The notes: generated by a model from the sequence alone, not told the origin. A DNA stretch of 64,000 bases from Candidatus Muproteobacteria bacterium (GCA_027449605.1 DAIDLH010000079.1:1-64000); one strand, 5' to 3'; shown: positions 15,556 through 23,858, counted from the first letter of the stretch. Numbers and translations: made by a program.

Positions 15556-17241
15556 ATGTCCGCACGTCGTCATTTTCCGGCCATGCCCCATTTGCCGCGC
15601 CGGCGGTTTCTCCAGGGTCTGGCCGCGGGCGGGATCCTGCTGGGATGGTCGCCATGGTCCAGGACGGCCTGGGCGCGGGAAGCATCCGCGACCGCCACCG
15701 GAACGGCCGCGGTGCTCAGCGGCACCGAGTTCGATCTCACGATCGCGGAAACGCCAGTCAATTTCACCGGCATGCCGCGCCTGGCCACCACCATCAACGG
15801 CTCGATCCCGGGGCCGACGCTGCGCTGGCGCGAGGGCGATACGGTGACGCTGCGGGTCACTAACCGGCTTCCCGTGGATTCTTCCATCCACTGGCACGGC
15901 ATTCTCCTGCCGTATCAGATGGACGGCGTGCCGGGCATCAGTTATCCGGGTATCGCGCCGGGTGAAACCTTCGTTTATCGCTTCAAGGTTCAGCAGACCG
16001 GCACTTACTGGTACCACTCTCATTCCGGTTTCCAGGAGCAGACCGGCATGTACGGCGCGATCGTCATCGAACCGCGCAGCGGCGATTCGATCCGCGCCGA
16101 CCGCGAGTACGTGGTGCAGTTGTCCGACTGGACCGACGAAAATCCGATGGCGGTGATGGCCAAGCTCAAGAGGCAAAGCGGCTATTACAATTTCAACCAA
16201 CCCACCGCGGTTCAATTCCTTCGCGACGCATCCCGCGACGGACTCTCGGCCGCCGTCAACAAGCGCAAGATGTGGAACCAGATGCGCATGAACCCGACCG
16301 ATCTGGCCGACGTTTCCGCTCACACCTACACCTATCTCATGAACGGCGTCACCCCGGCCGGCAACTGGACCGGGCTGTTCCGTTCCGGCGAGAAGCTGCG
16401 GCTGCGTTTCATCAACGGCTCGGCCATGACGTTTTTCGACGTGCGCATCCCGGGGCTCAAGCTGACCGTGGTCCAGGCCGACGGCCAGAACGTCGAGCCG
16501 ATCAGCGTGGACGAGATACGCATCGGCGTGGCCGAGACCTATGACGTGATCGTCACACCGAAGGACGATGCCTACACGATTTTCGCCCAGTCCATGGATC
16601 GCACCGGCTTCGCCCGCGGCACGCTGGCGACGCGCGCCGGCGTGACAGCCGCGGTTCCGGCGCCGGACAAACCCGAGCCGCTCTCCATGGGCGACATGAT
16701 GGGGGACATGATGGGCGGCAAGCGCGCACATCATGCGCGCACCGAGTACGGTCCGAGCACGGACATGCGCGTGGACACGCCGCGCACCAACCTGGACGAC
16801 CCCGGCGTCGGCCTGCGCGACAACGGACGGCGCGTATTGACCTACGCCGATCTGCGCACGATCGGCGGACCGCTCGATCGCCGCGGCGCGCAACGCGAGA
16901 TCGAGCTGCATCTCACCGGCAACATGGAGCGCTACACCTGGTCGCTCGACGGGGTCGAGTTCGGCCGGTCCACGCCGGTGCATTTCCGCCGCAACGAGCG
17001 GCTGCGCGTGATCTTCGTCAACGACACGATGATGACCCATCCGATGCACATGCACGGCATGTGGCAGGAGCTGGAAAACCCGGATGGGAAGTTTCAGGCG
17101 CGCAAGCACACCATCAACGTGCAGCCGGCGCAGCGCGTGACTTTCCTCGTCACCGCGGATGCCCTGGGCCGTTGGGCCTGGCATTGTCATCTTCTGTACC
17201 ACATGGACATGGGCATGTTCCGCGAAGTGGTGGTGGCGTGA
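15556..17241 (+). CDS. copA: Copper-resistance multicopper oxidase CopA/PcoA type
   Basis: 561 residues, shorter than plasmid CopA (about 600). A Tat signal (PRRRFLQGLAAGGILLGW) shows folded export. Copper ligands: HWHG (His112), YHSHSGFQEQ, HPMHMHGMWQE, and HCHLLYHMDMGMF with the type-1 site His-Cys-His...Met. A Met/His-rich insert (SMGDMMGDMMGGKRAHHAR) is the usual Cu(I)-capturing segment. Oxidises or binds Cu(I) in the periplasm. GGAGGGACGTT precedes the ATG. copB and a cytochrome follow on the same strand. Confidence 0.95.
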   Translation: MSARRHFPAMPHLPRRRFLQGLAAGGILLGWSPWSRTAWAREASATATGTAAVLSGTEFDLTIAETPVNFTGMPRLATTINGSIPGPTLRWREGDTVTLRVTNRLPVDSSIHWHGILLPYQMDGVPGISYPGIAPGETFVYRFKVQQTGTYWYHSHSGFQEQTGMYGAIVIEPRSGDSIRADREYVVQLSDWTDENPMAVMAKLKRQSGYYNFNQPTAVQFLRDASRDGLSAAVNKRKMWNQMRMNPTDLADVSAHTYTYLMNGVTPAGNWTGLFRSGEKLRLRFINGSAMTFFDVRIPGLKLTVVQADGQNVEPISVDEIRIGVAETYDVIVTPKDDAYTIFAQSMDRTGFARGTLATRAGVTAAVPAPDKPEPLSMGDMMGDMMGGKRAHHARTEYGPSTDMRVDTPRTNLDDPGVGLRDNGRRVLTYADLRTIGGPLDRRGAQREIELHLTGNMERYTWSLDGVEFGRSTPVHFRRNERLRVIFVNDTMMTHPMHMHGMWQELENPDGKFQARKHTINVQPAQRVTFLVTADALGRWAWHCHLLYHMDMGMFREVVVA

Positions 17242-17242
17242 G

Positions 17243-17270
17243 CCCTTCGACTTGGCTCAGGCCAGGCATG
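17243..17270. repeat. Fragment of a dispersed repeat
   Basis: CCCTTCGACTTGGCTCAGGC after the copA stop resembles the CCCTTCGACAAGCTCAGGG family of short dispersed proteobacterial repeats that I know from other genomes. Only one arm is left, so no hairpin forms. It fills most of the copA-copB gap. Confidence 0.35.
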
Positions 17271-17296
17271 GCGCGATCGGATAACGGAGAAACAAC

Positions 17297-18151
17297 ATGA
17301 CGAACAGACAAATGTGCGCAATCGCCCTGGCGGCGATGGCCATCGGCGGGTCGCCGGTTTGGGCGCAGGAGTCGGCGCCGCAGGCCGGCGAAGTGGAAAC
17401 GATGCCGGCCATGGACCACGGTTCCATGCAGGGCGGCTCGCCCCCGCCCGACGCCCGCGATCCGCACGCCTATTCCGGCGGTTACGATTTCGGGCCGATC
17501 CCGCGACCACGCATGATGGACGAGCATCGTCTCGGCTCGCTCCTCGTGGATCGACTCGAAAGGGCGCGCACGCGCGACAACTCGTCCACGGAGTACGATC
17601 TGCAGGCCTGGTACGGCCGGACTTACGACCGCGCGGTGCTCAAGGCCGAGGGCGAAGGCGACGGCGGCAAGCCTCAGGATGCGCGCACCGAGTTGCTCTG
17701 GGGGCATGCGGTCGCCACCTACTGGGACACGCAACTGGGCATGCGCTACGACTCCGGCGCGGGACCGGATCGCCGCTGGCTCGCCTTCGGCATTCAGGGA
17801 CTGGCGCCCTACTGGTTCGAGGCGCAGGCCACGGCCTATGTCGGCGAGAGCGGACGCAGCGCGCTGCGGCTGGAAGCGGAATACGAGCTGCTGCTCACGC
17901 AGAAACTGATCCTGCAGCCGCGCCTCGAGGCGAACGTCTACGGCAAGCGCGACGCCGCGCGCGAACGCGGTTCCGGCCTGTCCGATCTGGCCGCGGGCGT
18001 GCGCTTGCGCTACGAAATCCGGCGCGAGTTCGCGCCCTACATCGGCATCGAGCGCGCCGGCAAGTTCGGGGCCACGGCGGACTTTGCGCGCGCGACCGGA
18101 GAGAAAACCGGGGAAACGCAGCTCGTCGCGGGTCTGCGTTTCTGGTTTTGA
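17297..18151 (+). CDS. copB: Copper-resistance outer-membrane protein CopB/PcoB
   Basis: 284 residues. The signal peptide ends near VWA-QE. A short Met/His/Pro N-terminal region (MPAMDHGSMQGG) precedes the CopB barrel with the family block DFGPIPRPRMMDEHRLGSLLVDRLE and paired amphipathic strands up to the terminal aromatic FWF, as expected for an outer-membrane beta-barrel. It works with CopA in periplasmic copper tolerance; its exact role in the family is unsettled. Confidence 0.93.
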   Translation: MTNRQMCAIALAAMAIGGSPVWAQESAPQAGEVETMPAMDHGSMQGGSPPPDARDPHAYSGGYDFGPIPRPRMMDEHRLGSLLVDRLERARTRDNSSTEYDLQAWYGRTYDRAVLKAEGEGDGGKPQDARTELLWGHAVATYWDTQLGMRYDSGAGPDRRWLAFGIQGLAPYWFEAQATAYVGESGRSALRLEAEYELLLTQKLILQPRLEANVYGKRDAARERGSGLSDLAAGVRLRYEIRREFAPYIGIERAGKFGATADFARATGEKTGETQLVAGLRFWF

Positions 18152-18206
18152 GCGGGACCATGCGACCCAAGAGGCCGGTAATTTTTTTGTTTCAAGGAGC
18201 CAAGCA

Positions 18207-18698
18207 ATGACACGTACGAGTGCAGGCTTTTTTTGCCGGGCGATGCTGCTGCTGTCGCTGATCGGTCTGCCGTCGGCCGTGCTTGGCGACGCCGGGCATG
18301 ACGCGAAAAAAGAACCGGCGGCGACGCAAGGGATGGATCACGGCGACGCAGCCGCCGCCCACTGGATGGCGCCGGAGGAGGCCGCCAGGCGGCCCAATCC
18401 CGTGGCGGCCGATCGTGAATCGCTCGAGCGCGGCAGTAAATTGTTCAAAACGAATTGCGCCAGTTGCCACGGACCGGGCGGACGCGGCGACGGACCGGCG
18501 GGCGCGGCGCTCGACCCCAAACCGGCCGATCTGACGGCCATGGCCGGGCAGCACCCGGACGGAGATTTCGCCTGGAAAATCGCCAATGGCCGCGGGCCGA
18601 TGCCGGCGTGGAACGGACGGTTGAGTGAAAAAAATCTCTGGGACCTGGTGAATTTCATCCAGAGCCTGGCGCGGCCGCAAGACGGCCCCCGGCATTGA
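18207..18698 (+). CDS. Exported class I cytochrome c of the copper block
   Basis: 163 residues from the ATG at 18207, after AAGGAG. The signal peptide runs to about residue 28 (AVLGDAG). An N-terminal linker contains a Met/His patch (GMDHGDAAAAHWM). The mono-heme domain has CASCH near residue 93, with PMPAWNGRLSEKNLWDLVNFIQSL supplying the distal Met and C-terminal helix. Likely passes electrons in the periplasm, perhaps as acceptor or donor for CopA or a terminal oxidase (inference). Confidence 0.88.
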   Translation: MTRTSAGFFCRAMLLLSLIGLPSAVLGDAGHDAKKEPAATQGMDHGDAAAAHWMAPEEAARRPNPVAADRESLERGSKLFKTNCASCHGPGGRGDGPAGAALDPKPADLTAMAGQHPDGDFAWKIANGRGPMPAWNGRLSEKNLWDLVNFIQSLARPQDGPRH

Positions 18699-18827
18699 GC
18701 GGACGCCGCGGGAGGTCTGTCAACGCCGGTGCGGGGCTGGTGTTGCCGAGTCTGTTCCGGGAGGACGAGATTTCCGATCTGATTGAACAGACAAATTCAG
18801 ATAGCCATGGGTTTCAAGAACGTTTTT

Positions 18828-18841
18828 TTGATATTTATCAA
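18828..18841 (+). promoter_or_regulatory. FNR/ANR box
   Basis: TTGATATTTATCAA is a perfect match to the FNR/ANR consensus TTGAT-N4-ATCAA. Its centre lies about 41 bases before a plausible start point near 18876, with an AT-rich GAAAAT at the -10 position, the class II activator spacing. It precedes the small membrane-anchored protein at 18921. It implies oxygen-limited expression. Confidence 0.6.
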
Positions 18842-18920
18842 TGATGACTGCGCCTGAAGAATCGAAAATATTGACGATAGATGCGGTCTTTCGCCTTCCG
18901 GCGAAGACTGAAGCGTAGGG

Positions 18921-19346
18921 ATGAATAATATGACGGGAACCCGGTCCGGAAAGTGGTTTACGCTCCGACGCCGCAAAGCGGTGGCGATGGCGGTATCCGG
19001 CTGGATGTTCCTGTCGCTGGTGTTGGCATTCTGGCCCTGTTGCGAGTCCGTGGCGGACGAACGTCCGCCCGTCGTCAGCGCGGAGGCCGGCGATCATGAC
19101 CATGGCAACATGCCTTCCGGTAACGAAGATCCCTGTCGCACCTGGCTCGATACCGCCGACGCGGCGCTCAACAGCTCTCCTGATATTCTGCTTCCGAATT
19201 TCGAGCTGAAGGTCGGATACGTAGTACGTACCGTTGTGTTTGATATTCCGGCAGCGGTTGTCTCCCGGCGCGGCCGGCATGCGTATCATCCTTCTCCGCC
19301 CAATTCCTTACCCCTTTATCTGCGTGTTCAACATCTGCTGATCTGA
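18921..19346 (+). CDS. Small membrane-anchored His/Cys protein of the copper block
   Basis: 141 residues. A basic N-terminus (RSGKWFTLRRRKAVAM) leads to one membrane span ending in FWPCCE. The exported part has an acidic/His patch (SAEAGDHDHGNMPSGNEDPC) and a C-terminal PPNSLPLYLRVQHLLI. The overall plan (leader, Cys pair, His-rich stretch, Pro-Pro C-terminus) mirrors the protein at 15095 although direct identity is low. Function unknown; metal binding is inferred. Preceded by the FNR-like box. Confidence 0.6.
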   Translation: MNNMTGTRSGKWFTLRRRKAVAMAVSGWMFLSLVLAFWPCCESVADERPPVVSAEAGDHDHGNMPSGNEDPCRTWLDTADAALNSSPDILLPNFELKVGYVVRTVVFDIPAAVVSRRGRHAYHPSPPNSLPLYLRVQHLLI

Positions 19347-19509
19347 GTTCTTTCCCGATCGCGGCGAGGGCAAGCTGCGTGCGGGGGAGATGAGGATTCT
19401 GGCAGTTCCCCGTTTTCTTCCGAAGTTGCTTCCCCTACGTCTCGGTCCGTGTGTGATGTTGTAATTGCGCCGTTATGCGTGGTTCACGCCAGAGAGAGGA
19501 AGAAATTTC

Positions 19510-20040
19510 ATGACGACTGCCGGCAGATTATCGGGACGAAATGGCGCCACGCCGCCATGGACGGCGTGGAAGACATCCGCATCCCTGATCTGGCGCTGGG
19601 CGGTTCTGGCTTTGGGGCTCCATCTCGTGTGGGAAATCGGGCAGTTGCCGTTCTACACGGTATGGGAAGAAGCAGGCGCCTGGCGCCTGGCGCTTTACGT
19701 GACGCATTGCACCCTGGGCGACGCGATGATCGCCACGCTGGCTTATCTGGCCGTGGCGTTGGCGTGGCGGCGGGCGGACTGGCCGCGGCAGCGTCCCTGG
19801 ACGGGCGGAATCATGCTCGTCACCCTCGGGCTTGGTTATACGGTGTTCAGCGAGTGGTACAACGTCTACCGCATCGGATCCTGGGCGTATGCCGCCGCCA
19901 TGCCGCGCATTCTCGGGATCGGGCTCACGCCGTTGTTGCAATGGCTGATCGTGCCCGGCGCGATGCTCGTGTTGATTCAGCGCACCCGAATCGGGCGAAG
20001 CTGGCGGCCATCGCCGGCCGCCCCACAGTCGTTTTTTTAA
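19510..20040 (+). CDS. Polytopic membrane protein of unknown function
   Basis: 176 residues from the ATG at 19510 (GAGAGGAAG upstream); the track's 19465 start has no ribosome site. About five hydrophobic spans are visible, e.g. IWRWAVLALGLHLVWEIGQL, CTLGDAMIATLAYLAVALAW, GGIMLVTLGLGYTVFSEW and GIGLTPLLQWLIVPGAMLVL. Charged or polar residues inside spans (His, Glu, Asp) could bind a ligand. I do not recognise the family. The Spy-like gene follows 22 bases later. Confidence 0.65.
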   Translation: MTTAGRLSGRNGATPPWTAWKTSASLIWRWAVLALGLHLVWEIGQLPFYTVWEEAGAWRLALYVTHCTLGDAMIATLAYLAVALAWRRADWPRQRPWTGGIMLVTLGLGYTVFSEWYNVYRIGSWAYAAAMPRILGIGLTPLLQWLIVPGAMLVLIQRTRIGRSWRPSPAAPQSFF

Positions 20041-20062
20041 CTCACATCCAAGGAGGTCGATC

Positions 20063-20791
20063 ATGAACCGGAAACTTATCAAACAGTGGATACCGCGTGT
20101 GCTGGTTGTCGCCACGCTCGCGGCGACAGGCGTCGTTATCGCCGCCGAACCGAACGGCTCGATGATGGGCGACAGAGACATGTCGACGTACATGCAACCG
20201 GGCCAGATGGGTTACGGCGGTTATGGCATGGGCCCGGGCGGCATGGGCATGATGGGCGGCGGGATGATGGACATGATGATGGGCGGTGGTCCCGGCGGCG
20301 GCATGGGAATGGGCATGATGGGCATGGGCGGACCCGGCATGGGCATGATGGGCGGAGGCATGATGGGCGGCATGGGAATGGGCCCCGGCGGCGGCATGGG
20401 TCCGGTGTGGATGCTGGATCTCACCGACGAGCAGCGCGGCAAGATCGAGAAGATCTACGACGACGTGCGCCGCAAGAACTGGGACACCTACGGCAAGATC
20501 ATGGACGAACAATCCAGACTCCGCGACCTGTACGCGGGTGAAACCGTCGATGCGAAAAAGGCCGGCGCCGTCTACGGCAACATCGTCAAGTTGCAGCAGC
20601 AGGCGTTCGAAACCGGCGTCGAGGCGCACAACCGCGTGCAGGCCGTGCTCACCAAGGAGCAGAAGGAGCAGCTCAAACAGTGGTTCCACGGCGGCATGGG
20701 CGGACGCGGCATGATGGGCCCCGGCGGTCGCGGCCCCGGCAATATGCCGCGCGGCGGCATGGGCATGGGTCCCGGCATGATGAATCGCTGA
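20063..20791 (+). CDS. Spy/CpxP-like periplasmic chaperone with Met/Gly-rich repeats
   Basis: 242 residues. The signal peptide runs to about residue 27. A low-complexity stretch (about 45-112) of MGMMGGG units carries some thirty Met. Then comes the helical Spy/CpxP (LTXXQ) domain with both motifs, LTDEQRGKI and LTKEQKEQL, and a Met/Gly/Arg tail. Spy-like proteins hold unfolded periplasmic proteins; the Met array would fit Cu(I) or Ag(I) binding and Met oxidation scavenging (inference). AAGGAGG is 6 bases before the ATG. Confidence 0.82.
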   Translation: MNRKLIKQWIPRVLVVATLAATGVVIAAEPNGSMMGDRDMSTYMQPGQMGYGGYGMGPGGMGMMGGGMMDMMMGGGPGGGMGMGMMGMGGPGMGMMGGGMMGGMGMGPGGGMGPVWMLDLTDEQRGKIEKIYDDVRRKNWDTYGKIMDEQSRLRDLYAGETVDAKKAGAVYGNIVKLQQQAFETGVEAHNRVQAVLTKEQKEQLKQWFHGGMGGRGMMGPGGRGPGNMPRGGMGMGPGMMNR

Positions 20792-20817
20792 TACCGCTGA
20801 TGGAACCGAACCAGCGC

Positions 20818-20976
20818 CCCTCACCCTCATTGTGTTCCCGCCGGGGTGCGCGGACTGCTCGCGCACCCGTTCGGCGGCACGGACACACGTTAAGTGTGTC
20901 CGTGGATACCCCGCCTCACCTCCCGCTATCGCGGGGGAGAGGGAGGCGAGCCGGGCGCGCTTGCGCGCGCGATTTT
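20818..20976. repeat. Composite hairpin repeat, intergenic (copy B)
   Basis: The blocks CCCTCACCCTCAT, GGGGTGCGCGG, GCTCGCGCACCCGTTCGGCGG and CCGCCTCACC match copy A inside the FAD oxidoreductase (14016-14120). At the corresponding place stands a perfect 11-base hairpin, CACGGACACAC (20878-20888) with GTGTGTCCGTG (20894-20904), of unrelated sequence. The right end folds again (CTCCCGC / GCGGGGGAG region). It fills the gap between the Spy-like gene and a 43-residue gene. Confidence 0.72.
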
Positions 20977-20995
20977 TATTCATTGGAGGTGACGT

Positions 20996-21127
20996 ATGTA
21001 TCACGATGGCTATATGAGTTGGGGCATGGGCTTCGGCTGGATGGGCATCCTGTTCTGGATCGTGCTGATCCTCGCGGTTGCCGCGCTCGCCAAGTACTTG
21101 TTCAGCAAACCGGGCGGGCGCGGGTAA
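20996..21127 (+). CDS. 43-residue single-span membrane protein
   Basis: MYHDGYMSWGMGFGWMGILF, then a single hydrophobic helix (WIVLILAVAALAKYLF) and the tail SKPGGRG. GGAGGT lies 5 bases before the ATG, a strong site. It is too short for the ORF track. The opening is like that of SHOCT proteins (compare MHYDGWSFWGMHLF at 39945) but the SHOCT module is missing; the helix end is like the 27-residue protein at 59472. Probably part of a family of small metal-stress membrane peptides. Confidence 0.65.
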   Translation: MYHDGYMSWGMGFGWMGILFWIVLILAVAALAKYLFSKPGGRG

Positions 21128-21150
21128 AGCCCGCCGAAGAAGGAGTCGTT

Positions 21151-21615
21151 ATGACAGACAAGGAATGGATACGGCCGGCGCTCTTCGGTGCCGCGGCATG
21201 CGCGCTGTTGCTCGGCGTGTACGCGGTCGTGCTGATGCTGGTTTCCGGCGGGGAGTTCCTGCGCACGCAATTCGCGCAGTTCTGGTATTTCGTGCTCGCT
21301 CTCGCCGTGGGGTTCGGTGTGCAGGTCGGGCTTTACACCCGGCTGCGGCAGGTTACCCGCCATGACAGCAGTTCGGGAAAGATTGTCGCCGTCTCGGGCG
21401 GAACCTCGACCGCGGCGATGATTTCGTGCTGCGCCCACTATGTCGCGAACGTGCTGCCGGTGCTGGGCGCCACGGGAGCGGTCGCGCTGGTGGCGCAGTA
21501 CCAGACCGAACTGTTCTGGGTCGGACTCGCGTTCAGCCTCGCGGGCGTCGTCTACGTCGGGCGCAAGCTCGCGGCGGCGACACGGCACATGGCGCAAATG
21601 GTACCGCACACATGA
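21151..21615 (+). CDS. Four-span membrane protein with SCCAHY motif
   Basis: 154 residues from the ATG at 21151 (AAGGAG upstream). Four spans are predicted: about 10-32, 44-62, 88-112 and 120-140. Just before the third span is TAAMISCCAHYVANVLPVLG, a Cys-Cys-x-His pattern facing the membrane that suggests a metal or heme site. This recalls, but does not match, mercury/copper import proteins. It overlaps the next gene by 4 bases (ATGA). Function unknown. Confidence 0.65.
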   Translation: MTDKEWIRPALFGAAACALLLGVYAVVLMLVSGGEFLRTQFAQFWYFVLALAVGFGVQVGLYTRLRQVTRHDSSSGKIVAVSGGTSTAAMISCCAHYVANVLPVLGATGAVALVAQYQTELFWVGLAFSLAGVVYVGRKLAAATRHMAQMVPHT

Positions 21616-22019
21616 TCGGCCTTCGCGAGATCAAGAGCGTCGTGGCGCTGATCGCGCTCGTGGTCGCGTTCGGTGTGGCAGCCGCCGAACAGCAGACGAG
21701 CAATCAGGGCGGCGTCGTGGTCCGCGTGACGCCCGGCCGGCTCACGCCCGAGGCCGTGACCTGGGATTTCGAGGTGGTGTTCGAAACGCACACCGTCCCG
21801 CTTGCCGGCGATCCGGCGCAGTTCACGGTGCTGCTCGATCCGCAGGGACGGACATCTGCAGCCCTGCGCTGGGACGGCGATCCGCCCGGCGGCCATCATC
21901 GCAAGGGCGTCCTGAGGTTCAAACCCCTCCGGCCCGCGCCCGCGACCGTCACATTGAAGATTCGCGGTATCGGCGGGGCGCCCGAGCGCGTGTTCACGTG
22001 GCCGGTGGCAGAACGCTGA
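21612..22019 (+). CDS. Exported protein of unknown function
   Basis: 135 residues starting at the ATG that overlaps the preceding stop. The signal peptide is about 25 residues (VALIALVVAFGVAAAEQ). The mature part looks all-beta (GVVVRVTPGRLTPEAVTWDFEVVFETHTVPL; LRFKPLRPAPATVTLKIRGIGG), like a small immunoglobulin-type domain. The two-gene coupling with the SCCAHY membrane protein suggests they work together. Confidence 0.6.
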   Translation: MIGLREIKSVVALIALVVAFGVAAAEQQTSNQGGVVVRVTPGRLTPEAVTWDFEVVFETHTVPLAGDPAQFTVLLDPQGRTSAALRWDGDPPGGHHRKGVLRFKPLRPAPATVTLKIRGIGGAPERVFTWPVAER

Positions 22020-22125
22020 GTCAAGCTGCCGAGACGGGTTTTGACGGCGTGGCCCTGCTGCCCGTTCATCTGCATGCACCATGGCGCTTGAAGCGTATTT
22101 ATTTGGACAAAATGGAGGTGCTGTC

Positions 22126-22572
22126 ATGAAACGCGCGTTGTTAATGTTGTCGTTGATGCTGGTGTCCCTGTGGGTTGGCACTGGCGTCGCCGCGGAACAG
22201 AAGTATCCACCGATGCCGCCGACGTTCGACACCAGGACCGATCCGCAGGAGGCGCTGACCAAATATCCGCTCGGGGTGATCACCAAACAGGCGGCATTCT
22301 CGCATCATGGAAAGGAAAGCCGCACCGTTACCCTGCCGAATGGCGATGAGGGCATGGTGTATCAGGTAGGGAGCGGCATGGGTTTGCGTACGTACACGCT
22401 GGTGTTCAGCGACAAGGGCGTGGTGACCGACGTGCTCTACAACGAGAAAGGGCGGCACAACGGTTTGACGGCGATCCAGCTTCAGGCACAAGCCGCGCGC
22501 GTTCTTGGCCCGGATGCGGAGGTGCAGCCTTTCAAGAAACACGCTCCGGAGGAGTACCGCCAAGGCAAGTAA
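22126..22572 (+). CDS. Exported protein of unknown function
   Basis: 148 residues from the ATG at 22126, 6 bases after GGAGGT; the track's earlier ATG (22081) has no such site. The signal peptide ends at GVAAEQ. The mature chain KYPPMPPTFDTRTDPQEALTKYPLG then alternates strands and turns without Cys. It lies between two small metal-associated membrane genes; no family recognised. Confidence 0.58.
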   Translation: MKRALLMLSLMLVSLWVGTGVAAEQKYPPMPPTFDTRTDPQEALTKYPLGVITKQAAFSHHGKESRTVTLPNGDEGMVYQVGSGMGLRTYTLVFSDKGVVTDVLYNEKGRHNGLTAIQLQAQAARVLGPDAEVQPFKKHAPEEYRQGK

Positions 22573-22743
22573 GGTGGCGTCGATTCTTGAAAGATGTCCG
22601 CGGGTTAATTGCGCGTCGGACGGCGAATGATGCCGTTCAGGCCGGACTGGAAAATGAATTGCCGATGGTGTTTTGTGAAACCGGGGACGACCGTGTACGG
22701 ATTCAATGAATACATCCGGCTGACAAAGTGAAAAGGAGGTTTT

Positions 22744-23040
22744 ATGGAAAAGCTCAATCCATGGGTCATGGGCGCGGCGCTTACCATCACCTTCGTCGCG
22801 GTCTACGCGCTTTGTGCCGCGGCGTTCGCGATCGCGCCGACCGCGACGATCGATTTTTTCAACGCCTGGTTTCATGGCCTGAACCTGGCCGGACTGCAAA
22901 CCGGCGCCAAGCCGTTCACGGTCGGCGTGTTTCTTTACGGGACGGTGGGCATCGCCGCGGTGGCATTCGTCTGCGGCTTGGTATTCGCGGTCAGCTACAA
23001 CCTGATTGCCATGCCGAAGCTGACCGGAGAACGGGAGTGA
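22744..23040 (+). CDS. DUF5676-family membrane protein
   Basis: 98 residues with two spans: about 8-31 and 58-90 (GTVGIAAVAFVCGLVFAVSYNLI). The closing FAVSYNL after a Gly-rich helix is the pattern of DUF5676 proteins, small membrane proteins of unknown role often found beside heavy-metal ATPases. A strong AAAAGGAGG site precedes it. A second member is at 40413. Confidence 0.7.
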   Translation: MEKLNPWVMGAALTITFVAVYALCAAAFAIAPTATIDFFNAWFHGLNLAGLQTGAKPFTVGVFLYGTVGIAAVAFVCGLVFAVSYNLIAMPKLTGERE

Positions 23041-23102
23041 TCATCGCGGGCAGATGCCGTGGCGCTGGCCGGACCGGAAGCGATCCGGCAAACGCCGCGG
23101 TG

Positions 23103-23807
23103 TCAGCCGACCGCGACGGCGACCCGCCGCCAGGTGAAATGCTCGTACACGCCGGACCAATACAGGCCGAAGGCGACGGCCCAGGCGAGCTCTTCGAGCG
23201 GCATGCCGAAAAGCATGACGCCGGAGAGTGCGGCGAGGTTCCACACCCGCTCGATATAGCCGGGCGCGGACCATTCGAGCCCGAGGAGAAAGATGACGTA
23301 GTAGGCGAGAAACAACAGTCCGCCGACCCAGGTCTTGGTCTTGAGGTCGGGGCGGCAGAGCGCCGTGGCGAGCGCGCCGATGAACATCGCGACGATACCG
23401 GGATAAATCGGATTCCAGGGAAAGAGGTAAAGGATGGGAAAGGCGATAAAGGGCGAGGCAAGGGCCTTGTAATGATGCCGATGCAACGGCTGGTGTTTCT
23501 CGTGCGCGGCCATGGGACGCGAGCCACCACCGGTAAGCGTGGTGTAGAGCACGGCGGCCATGCCGCCGATGCCGAAAGTGAAGATCAGGCTTTCGATATC
23601 GAACCCGGTGCGCTGTGCGAGATCGAACAGGCTCGGCGGATTCCAGTACGCCGGCACGAACAGCGGCTCCGTAAGTCCGAACGGCGCGGTGAACAGACCG
23701 GACCAGAGCATGGTCTGGCGTTGCCGGGGGAATGCGAGATAGAGCGCGGCCCACGGCGCAAGAAAGGCGGATGCCCACGTGAGCCACACGTATTGGTCAC
23801 TGATCAT
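23103..23807 (-). CDS. Lycopene-cyclase-domain membrane protein
   Basis: 234 residues, seven or so spans. It shows both halves of the CrtYc/CrtYd-type cyclase: WSGLFTAPFGLTEPLFVPAYWNPP with IESLIFTFGIGGMAAVLY, and the second unit with the conserved MPLEELAWAVAFGLYWSGVYEH. Such proteins cyclise carotenoid ends or, as homologues, have other membrane isoprenoid roles. No phytoene synthase or desaturase is in the window, so the substrate is unknown. It is the only minus-strand gene between 15 and 62 kb. Confidence 0.75.
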   Translation of the reverse strand: MISDQYVWLTWASAFLAPWAALYLAFPRQRQTMLWSGLFTAPFGLTEPLFVPAYWNPPSLFDLAQRTGFDIESLIFTFGIGGMAAVLYTTLTGGGSRPMAAHEKHQPLHRHHYKALASPFIAFPILYLFPWNPIYPGIVAMFIGALATALCRPDLKTKTWVGGLLFLAYYVIFLLGLEWSAPGYIERVWNLAALSGVMLFGMPLEELAWAVAFGLYWSGVYEHFTWRRVAVAVG

Positions 23808-23858
23808 GCCATGAGGTTAATACCTGAATTCTCGAAGTACAACCGCGAAGGAGCAAAG

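Noticed and set aside
20042-21004. 320-residue His/Ala-rich minus-strand ORF and PMPMPPP-type ORF at 20221-20442
   Set aside because: They are antisense readings of the Met/Gly repeats of the Spy-like gene; the sense frame has signal peptide, ribosome site and LTXXQ motifs.
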